Of a stretch of DNA of 11,688 bases, positions 7,138 through 11,688 are shown in pieces; the stretch's first letter is position 1; every line of letters begins with the position of its first letter. Source of the DNA: Bdellovibrio sp. (GTDB taxonomy: Bacteria; Bdellovibrionota; Bdellovibrionia; Bdellovibrionales; UBA1609); assembly GCA_003694355.1 (NCBI GenBank), contig RFKI01000210.1, positions 1 to 11,688 of the forward strand. Direction: 5' to 3'. Below the pieces are notes generated by a model, which saw only the letters and a program-made list of their open reading frames with translations, was not told the origin of the DNA and searched no databases. The position numbers and the translations under genes are program-made.

Positions 7138-8280
7138 TTGTCCAGACCTCATGTTGTTTTTTTAGTCAACAACCCTCGCTTCTTTTTGTCCCATCGTCTC
7201 CCTTTGGCCCAGGAAGCTTTGCGGAGCGGTTATCGAGTTAGTGTGGTGGCCCCTCCGTGGGAAGGTTATGACGAAATCAGCCGTCTCGGTTTTTCCGTAT
7301 TTCCCATTTTTATGGACCGAAAAAGTGTAAACCCATTAAAGGAACTTCAAATTATAAAAAGTCTTTATAAAGCGCTTCAATTTTTGCAGCCAGATATTCT
7401 GCACAACTTTACCATTAAACCAGTTATTTATGGAACTCTTGTAGGGCGATTTTTAAAAGTGCCTCAAATCATTAATACCATGACAGGTTTAGGCTACGTT
7501 TTCAACCGCCATGGACTTCGAGGTTTTTTTCTAAGAGCTGTGGTGGGGATATTGTATCGATGGGCATTTTCGTCTGCCTCAGTACAGGTGATCTTTCAAA
7601 ACAGGGATGATAGGAGGTTTTTTTTAAAGAAGAGATGGGTGTCCAAAGAGCAATCTAGGGTGATTTTAGGGTCTGGCGTGGATGCTCAAAAATTCTCTCC
7701 GAGGCCTCAGCCGCCATTTCCTCCAGTAAAAATATTATTCGTAGGACGTCTTATGAAAGATAAGGGAGTGAGTGAATTGGTTCAAGCTGTTTCTCTTTTA
7801 AAACAAAAAGGCTATGAAGTGGAGCTTTGGTTGGTGGGGCCTCATAATGAAGGGAACCCCACGGATATTCCTTTGGGTCAGTTGAAAACATGGGAACAGG
7901 AGGAATTCATTCACTGGTTTGGAGAACAACAGGATGTACGCCCTTTTATAGAAAAAACGCATATTTTTTGTTTGCCCTCTTATAGAGAAGGGTTGCCATT
8001 AAGTCTTCTTGAGGCAGCGGCCTGTGCTAGGCCTCTTGTGGCCACGCATGTTCCTGGCTGTCGAGAGGTGGTTATTTCCGGTCAAAATGGTTTTTTGGCT
8101 GAGCCGAGAAATAGTCATGACTTGGCTTTGCAACTTCAGAAACTTGTGGAGGATGAGCTATTAAGACAACGTATGGGTGAGGCCTCACGGCAAAGAGTCG
8201 AAGCCCTTTTTGTTAAAGAAAAAGTGGTGGCGGAAACATTAGATCTGTATCATCCTCAGGAAATCAAGAAAGCTGCTTAA
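7138..8280 (+). CDS. GT4-family glycosyltransferase (CapM/PglA-like)
   Basis: This is a retaining, nucleotide-sugar-dependent glycosyltransferase of GT-B fold, probably acting at the cytoplasmic face of the inner membrane on a lipid-linked glycan. The 380 aa have an N-terminal acceptor domain (VVFLVNNPRFFLSHRLPLA at 6-24, then HNFTIKPVIYGTL and MTGLGYVF). The C-terminal donor domain begins with ILFVGRLMKDKGVSELVQA and contains the E-x7-E motif, Glu284 to Glu292, in YREGLPLSLLEA. The pattern matches the CapM/PglA branch of GT4. The start is TTG at 7138 directly after the dehydrogenase stop, with GGAGG 6 nt upstream. A Pro-rich stretch PRPQPPFPPV joins the two domains and might need EF-P for smooth translation. 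Donor and acceptor sugars are unknown. A GalNAcA or uronamide donor is possible given the neighbours. Confidence 0.9.
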   Translation: MSRPHVVFLVNNPRFFLSHRLPLAQEALRSGYRVSVVAPPWEGYDEISRLGFSVFPIFMDRKSVNPLKELQIIKSLYKALQFLQPDILHNFTIKPVIYGTLVGRFLKVPQIINTMTGLGYVFNRHGLRGFFLRAVVGILYRWAFSSASVQVIFQNRDDRRFFLKKRWVSKEQSRVILGSGVDAQKFSPRPQPPFPPVKILFVGRLMKDKGVSELVQAVSLLKQKGYEVELWLVGPHNEGNPTDIPLGQLKTWEQEEFIHWFGEQQDVRPFIEKTHIFCLPSYREGLPLSLLEAAACARPLVATHVPGCREVVISGQNGFLAEPRNSHDLALQLQKLVEDELLRQRMGEASRQRVEALFVKEKVVAETLDLYHPQEIKKAA

Positions 8281-8293
8281 GCGAGAAGAAACT

Positions 8294-10147
8294 TTACTGT
8301 CTTTCCTTCCAGCTTTGAAACATCAAAATATTCCAAATAAGAAAGGTGGAAGTGTTTTGGCCTTTGAGGAACTTTTTCCATTCCTTTTGGATGGTTATGG
8401 GGTTGAGATAGGGAGAGAGTTTGGAGGGGCTTAAAAGGTCTTCTGCCCAGTCCCGTAAAGAGTGACGCAACCACTTTTGTAAAGGAACAGCAAACCCCAT
8501 TTTAGGGCGCTCGTAAAGTGTTGAGGGAATTCTTTTTTCAAGAAGGGCCCGGAGGATTCGTTTGCCTTTGGAATGGTGGATTTTGTAGGAACTGGGAAGT
8601 GGGAAGAGAAACTCAACTAATTTATGATTGAGAAAAGGGGCCCTTACTTCCAGACCCACGGACATGCTAGCGCGATCTGTTTTGACCAGGATATCATCAG
8701 GCAAAAAGAATAAGAGATCTGAGTGAATCATTTGCTGAACAAGGTCTTTGCCCATGAAAGGAAATGCAAGGGAGGGAACATTTGGGTTTGGCGAGTTGAA
8801 ATACTGGTTGGGAGAGTGAGTGTGTTCTAGGAGCCTGAGGTAAAAATCCTGGAACGAGGAGCTAGGAGAGAGCTGTTGCAGTTTGGCGATTTTGTTATCC
8901 ATCATTCGAAACGGTAAAAGGCGATGGAGATTTGTCCACTTTAAAACTTGAAGAGAGGAAGGGAATAAAGAGCGAAGCGGGCGTGGTATTTTTCGTATCC
9001 AGTTCCAGATTGAAGGGCCGATAATGTAACGGTTGTAACCTCCAAAAACTTCATCTCCTCCATCGCCTGAAAGACAAACTTTTAGTTGCTCACGGGCTTT
9101 TTGGCATAGCAGGAGAGTTGGAATTTGGGAAGAGTCGGCAAAAGGTTCAGAGTAAACATTAGGGAGAAGGGGAATGGTGTTTTGGGCATCTGTTTCTGTC
9201 AATAAAACTTCATGATGATGAGTGCCCAGAAACTGGGCCACTTTTCTGGCATCAGAAGATTCATCAAAGTCTTTATCTTTGAACCCGATGGTAAAGGTAT
9301 GAATTGGTTTGGAATGATCTTCTTGCATAAGAGTGGCAATGAGTGTGGAGTCAAGGCCGCCAGAAAGAAAGACCCCCAAAGGAACATCAGATATTTGCTG
9401 ATGTTTTATGCTTCTTTTCAAAAGTTGCTCGCTTTTTATAGTGGCCTCTTTAAAAGATGGCAGAGGGGATGGGGGGTGAATGGGGAGTGTCCAGTAAGCT
9501 TGAAGATGAGGTTGGTTGTAAGGAGGTGAAAGGGTTAGGGTATGGGCCGGGGGGAGTTTATAAATGGATTTATAAATACTATGAGGGGCCGGGATGCAAT
9601 TGTAGCGCAGAAAAAGGAGAAGGGCCTCCGGGTTGATTTCGAGGGGAAGATCCAGTTTCTGAAGAGCTTGAAGATCTGAAGTGAAAACAAATTTTTTTTG
9701 TAAGAAACCATAGTAAACAGGCTTTTCTCCCATTCGGTCCCGACAAAGCGTGAGGGTCTTTGTTTTCTGATCCCAGAGAGCAAATCCCCACATGCCTTCA
9801 GCTTGTGAAAGAGCTGCATGAAGGCCTTGTTCTTCAATCAGCTGCAAAAAGACCTCTGTATCTGAGTGGCCTCTTAAAGGGGAGTGGAGTTTCTTTTTTA
9901 AGTCTAAGAAATTATAAACTTCCCCATTAAAAGAAATGGTGTATCGCCCAGAATGGGACGTCATGGGCTGAGCCCCTTTTTCTGAAAGATCAATAATGGA
10001 GAGCCTTCGATGAACTAAAAGGAGAGGAGGAGAGTTAAAGCTTCCTTCACCGTCTGGGCCTCGATGTTGAAGGCTTTGAGATAAAAGAGGTGCCCAAGAA
10101 GGATCGATGGGGTGATGGGTTGAAAGAACACCTGCTATGCCACACAT
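8294..10147 (-). CDS. asnB: AsnB-type glutamine-dependent amidotransferase, possible WbpS/WbtH-like uronic acid amidase-synthetase
   Basis: The 617-aa protein has the two domains of glutamine-hydrolysing asparagine synthase. The N-terminal Ntn-hydrolase domain starts at the catalytic Cys2 (MCGIAGVLS) and includes LQHRGPDGEGS, SFNGEVYNF and the GHSDTEV segment. The C-terminal ATP-pyrophosphatase domain has the PP loop LSGGLDST (261-268) and SGDGGDEVFGGY (360-371), with SEPFADSSQIPT between. All catalytic residues appear intact. It is longer than E. coli AsnB (554 aa) and in the size range of paralogues in O-antigen clusters such as WbpS and WbtH. Those are thought to convert a uronic acid carboxyl to an amide. 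Its partner on the same transcript is a UDP-sugar epimerase, which favours the sugar role, but free asparagine synthesis cannot be excluded. The ATG at 10147 lies 1 nt after the epimerase stop with no strong ribosome binding site, implying coupled translation. Confidence 0.92.
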   Translation of the reverse strand: MCGIAGVLSTHHPIDPSWAPLLSQSLQHRGPDGEGSFNSPPLLLVHRRLSIIDLSEKGAQPMTSHSGRYTISFNGEVYNFLDLKKKLHSPLRGHSDTEVFLQLIEEQGLHAALSQAEGMWGFALWDQKTKTLTLCRDRMGEKPVYYGFLQKKFVFTSDLQALQKLDLPLEINPEALLLFLRYNCIPAPHSIYKSIYKLPPAHTLTLSPPYNQPHLQAYWTLPIHPPSPLPSFKEATIKSEQLLKRSIKHQQISDVPLGVFLSGGLDSTLIATLMQEDHSKPIHTFTIGFKDKDFDESSDARKVAQFLGTHHHEVLLTETDAQNTIPLLPNVYSEPFADSSQIPTLLLCQKAREQLKVCLSGDGGDEVFGGYNRYIIGPSIWNWIRKIPRPLRSLFPSSLQVLKWTNLHRLLPFRMMDNKIAKLQQLSPSSSFQDFYLRLLEHTHSPNQYFNSPNPNVPSLAFPFMGKDLVQQMIHSDLLFFLPDDILVKTDRASMSVGLEVRAPFLNHKLVEFLFPLPSSYKIHHSKGKRILRALLEKRIPSTLYERPKMGFAVPLQKWLRHSLRDWAEDLLSPSKLSPYLNPITIQKEWKKFLKGQNTSTFLIWNILMFQSWKERQ

Positions 10148-10148
10148 A

Positions 10149-11162
10149 TTAATTTTTTAAGTACCAATCAAGGGCCTCCTCAAGGCCTTCTTCAATGGAG
10201 TGAGAGGGTGTGTAGGAAAAAGCTTCTTGGATTCTTGTGATATCAGCAAAGGAGTGTCGGATATCTCCAGGGCGGAAATCTTTATAAACGGGCTCTTGAA
10301 TAGAGAGATCTGGATTTCTTTTTTTTAGGAGTTTTTTTAAAATAAGGAAAAGGTCATTTAAAGATGTTGTGGCTCCCACAGCCACGTTAAATACCTCTCC
10401 CGTTCCTCCAGGCAAAACAGCCGCTCTGATATTGGCTTGAACAACATTATCAATATAGCAAAAGTCACGGCTGGTTTTCCCATCTCCATAAATTTCTACC
10501 GTTTCTTGTCGAAGCATGGCCGTGATCCATTTGGGAATAACGGCTGCGTAGGGGCCATTGGGATCTTGACGGGCACCAAACACATTAAAGTATCGAAGTC
10601 CTACAGCAGGAGTGTGATAAACACGATGAAAAACTTGAGAGTAGATTTCATTGATTTTTTTGGTAGCAGCATAAGGAGAAAGAGGGTTACCCACTTGTTC
10701 TTCTTTTTTGGGGAGGTCTTCATTATCTCCGTAAACGGAACTGCTTGAGGCATACACCAGTTTTTTAATGGGTGCGTCTGTGCAGGCTTTTAAAATATTA
10801 AGGTGTCCATTCACGTTGCTTTCATGACTTTTGAGGGGCTGCTCAATGGACCGAGGCACAGAACCTAAGGCCGCTTGATGAAGAACGTAGTCGACTTTTT
10901 GAGTCAGTTGTTGACATAAGTGCAGGTCGCAAATGTCACCTTCAATCATTTCAAATTGTTTCCACTGGGGTCCTACTAAATTTTTAACAGCTTCTAGATT
11001 TTCGTGACGCCCTGTACTGAAGTTGTCCAGACCAATGACTTGTTGGTTGAGGCGTAAAAGTTGCTCTAAAAGGTTAGAGCCAATAAAACCAGCCACTCCT
11101 GTAATGAGCCAACGTCGAGGGGAATTTTTTAAAGATTGAAGAAGAGTTTCATAGGACTCCAT
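10149..11162 (-). CDS. wbpP: UDP-N-acetylglucosamine 4-epimerase, WbpP/TviC type (extended SDR)
   Basis: The enzyme interconverts UDP-GlcNAc and UDP-GalNAc, or their uronic acids, by transient NAD-dependent oxidation at C4. The 337 aa show the NAD loop GVAGFIGS (22-29), LDNFSTG, a Ser-rich catalytic segment YASSSSVYGD (137-146), and the Tyr164/Lys168 pair in SPYAATK. The segments LHQAALGSVPRSI, LRYFNVFGARQDPNGPYAAV, GKTSRDFCYIDN and FRPGDIRHS follow. The N-terminal extension (MESYETLLQSLKNSPRRW) and these motifs resemble P. aeruginosa WbpP closely, rather than GalE, which supports an N-acetylated substrate. The ATG at 11162 fits the family start. The best ribosome binding site (AAAGG) is rather far, about 13 nt away. 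asnB follows after 1 nt, and a Wzz-like gene diverges upstream. Confidence 0.94.
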   Translation of the reverse strand: MESYETLLQSLKNSPRRWLITGVAGFIGSNLLEQLLRLNQQVIGLDNFSTGRHENLEAVKNLVGPQWKQFEMIEGDICDLHLCQQLTQKVDYVLHQAALGSVPRSIEQPLKSHESNVNGHLNILKACTDAPIKKLVYASSSSVYGDNEDLPKKEEQVGNPLSPYAATKKINEIYSQVFHRVYHTPAVGLRYFNVFGARQDPNGPYAAVIPKWITAMLRQETVEIYGDGKTSRDFCYIDNVVQANIRAAVLPGGTGEVFNVAVGATTSLNDLFLILKKLLKKRNPDLSIQEPVYKDFRPGDIRHSFADITRIQEAFSYTPSHSIEEGLEEALDWYLKN

Positions 11163-11306
11163 AACTCAACATATACCTTTGTTTAAGGAGAAGGGGTAGT
11201 GAAAAACGAACAAAAGACCAGTTTTTGAAGGTTAGGCTGCAGTCTCAAAGAGAGTCATCCGACAAATAGTTTGAAAACTTTTATAAGAAAAGGATTTCTT
11301 TAAAAA
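11163..11306. other. Divergent intergenic region between the epimerase and the Wzz-like gene
   Basis: This 144-nt gap must hold promoters in both directions. On the plus strand a plausible promoter is described separately (11259-11287). On the minus strand I found no convincing -35/-10 pair for the epimerase. An AAGGGGTAGTG sequence (11191-11201, plus strand) weakly recalls the ops element of RfaH-controlled polysaccharide operons, but the match is partial. Confidence 0.4.
11259..11287 (+). promoter_or_regulatory. Candidate sigma70-type promoter of the Wzz-like gene
   Basis: CCGACA (11259-11264, 4 of 6 to consensus) is followed after 17 nt by TATAAG (11282-11287, 5 of 6). Transcription would start near 11294, leaving a leader of about 13 nt before the ATG. 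The AAGGA at 11289-11293 would then lie at or before the start site, so either translation begins with little Shine-Dalgarno help or the real promoter is further upstream. Confidence 0.35.
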
Positions 11307-11688
11307 ATGACATCCACGAATGGGCCTGTTATAGGATCGGAAATTAAAAAACTGTTTTTGTTGTTTTATCGTTATCGATGGCTGACATTGATTTTTGTGT
11401 TGTTTGCTTTGGTGGGAGCAACAGCTCATTATTTTTTGTTTCCTAAATATAAAGCTTCTTCCAGTTTACATATTCAATCCACAGAGGCTAATCCTCTGCT
11501 AACAACCATCACGCGTATCAGTGGTTATGGTACAAATCATTGGAGTGAGATGGATTTGGCCGATAAGTATTTAAAGGTGATACACTCTTATACATTTAAA
11601 AAATATATTTTAAAAAAGGTAAATTTATGGATCTTTCCAGAATTATGCAGCCAAAATCAATTGCTGTTATTGGGATTTCGCTATCAAA
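11307..11688 (+). CDS. Wzz/PCP-type polysaccharide chain-length protein, N-terminal part (runs off the right edge)
   Basis: This frame starts with ATG at 11307, two codons after an in-frame TAA (11301-11303), and stays open to the window end (127 whole codons). A short cytoplasmic N-terminus (EIKKLFLLFYRYRW) leads into one transmembrane helix at about residues 25-45 (LTLIFVLFALVGATAHYFLF). A periplasmic segment beginning FPKYKASSSLHIQS follows. This layout, a basic N-tail, a first membrane helix, then Pro-x-Tyr-x-Ala and a beta strand, is that of polysaccharide co-polymerases (Wzz and the membrane part of Wzc-type proteins), which set the length of O-antigen, capsule or exopolysaccharide chains. 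The missing C-terminus would show whether a tyrosine kinase domain is fused. It diverges from the epimerase/asnB pair, fitting one surface polysaccharide locus that continues to the right. Confidence 0.7.
   Translation, partial: MTSTNGPVIGSEIKKLFLLFYRYRWLTLIFVLFALVGATAHYFLFPKYKASSSLHIQSTEANPLLTTITRISGYGTNHWSEMDLADKYLKVIHSYTFKKYILKKVNLWIFPELCSQNQLLLLGFRYQ

Noticed and set aside
8276..8286. GCTTAAGC palindrome at the GT4/asnB junction as a terminator
   Set aside because: The 8-nt palindrome has no loop space and no following T-run on either strand.

Overview
The window looks like a chromosomal segment of a diderm (Gram-negative) bacterium with an A+T-leaning genome. The evidence is an AsmA/TamB-like envelope protein, a complete ruvCAB resolvasome set, an elongation factor P with the PGKG modification loop, and O-antigen/capsule-type sugar genes ending in a Wzz-like polysaccharide co-polymerase. 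TPR proteins, efp and ruvCAB next to an envelope polysaccharide locus would suit a Bdellovibrionota or other former delta-proteobacterial lineage, but that placement is a guess. No phage, transposon, CRISPR or RNA gene was seen.

Left part (1-3256), all on the minus strand. Reading in the direction of transcription, a 273-aa TPR protein is followed by efp, which has its own good sigma70-like promoter. After a 277-nt gap containing two adjacent hairpins comes a 347-aa uncharacterised helical/TPR-like protein. It is coupled by an ATGA overlap to the start of an AsmA/TamB-like membrane-anchored protein that runs off the left edge.

Middle (3257-8280), all on the plus strand. A clear promoter (TTGACC-18-TATACT) precedes ruvC, ruvA and ruvB, which encode the Holliday-junction resolvase and branch-migration motor. 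The coding run continues without a terminator-sized gap into a small VanZ/DUF2279-like membrane protein, a WbpO/TviB-type UDP-N-acetylhexosamine 6-dehydrogenase and a GT4 glycosyltransferase. Every junction overlaps or is within 12 nt, so DNA repair and surface polysaccharide genes appear to share a transcript.

Right part (8294-11688). A minus-strand pair, a WbpP/TviC-type UDP-GlcNAc 4-epimerase followed 1 nt later by a 617-aa AsnB-type glutamine amidotransferase, converges on the glycosyltransferase with a 13-nt gap. Diverging from the epimerase is the start of a Wzz/PCP-type chain-length protein that leaves the window.

Together, the epimerase, dehydrogenase and amidotransferase suggest a route from UDP-GlcNAc to UDP-GalNAcA and then possibly a uronamide (GalNAcAN), as in the Pseudomonas aeruginosa O6 (WbpP/WbpO/WbpS) and Francisella (WbtF/WbtE/WbtH) O-antigen loci. 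The GT4 enzyme would add a sugar and the Wzz-like protein would set chain length. The families are well supported. The uronamide end product is inference.
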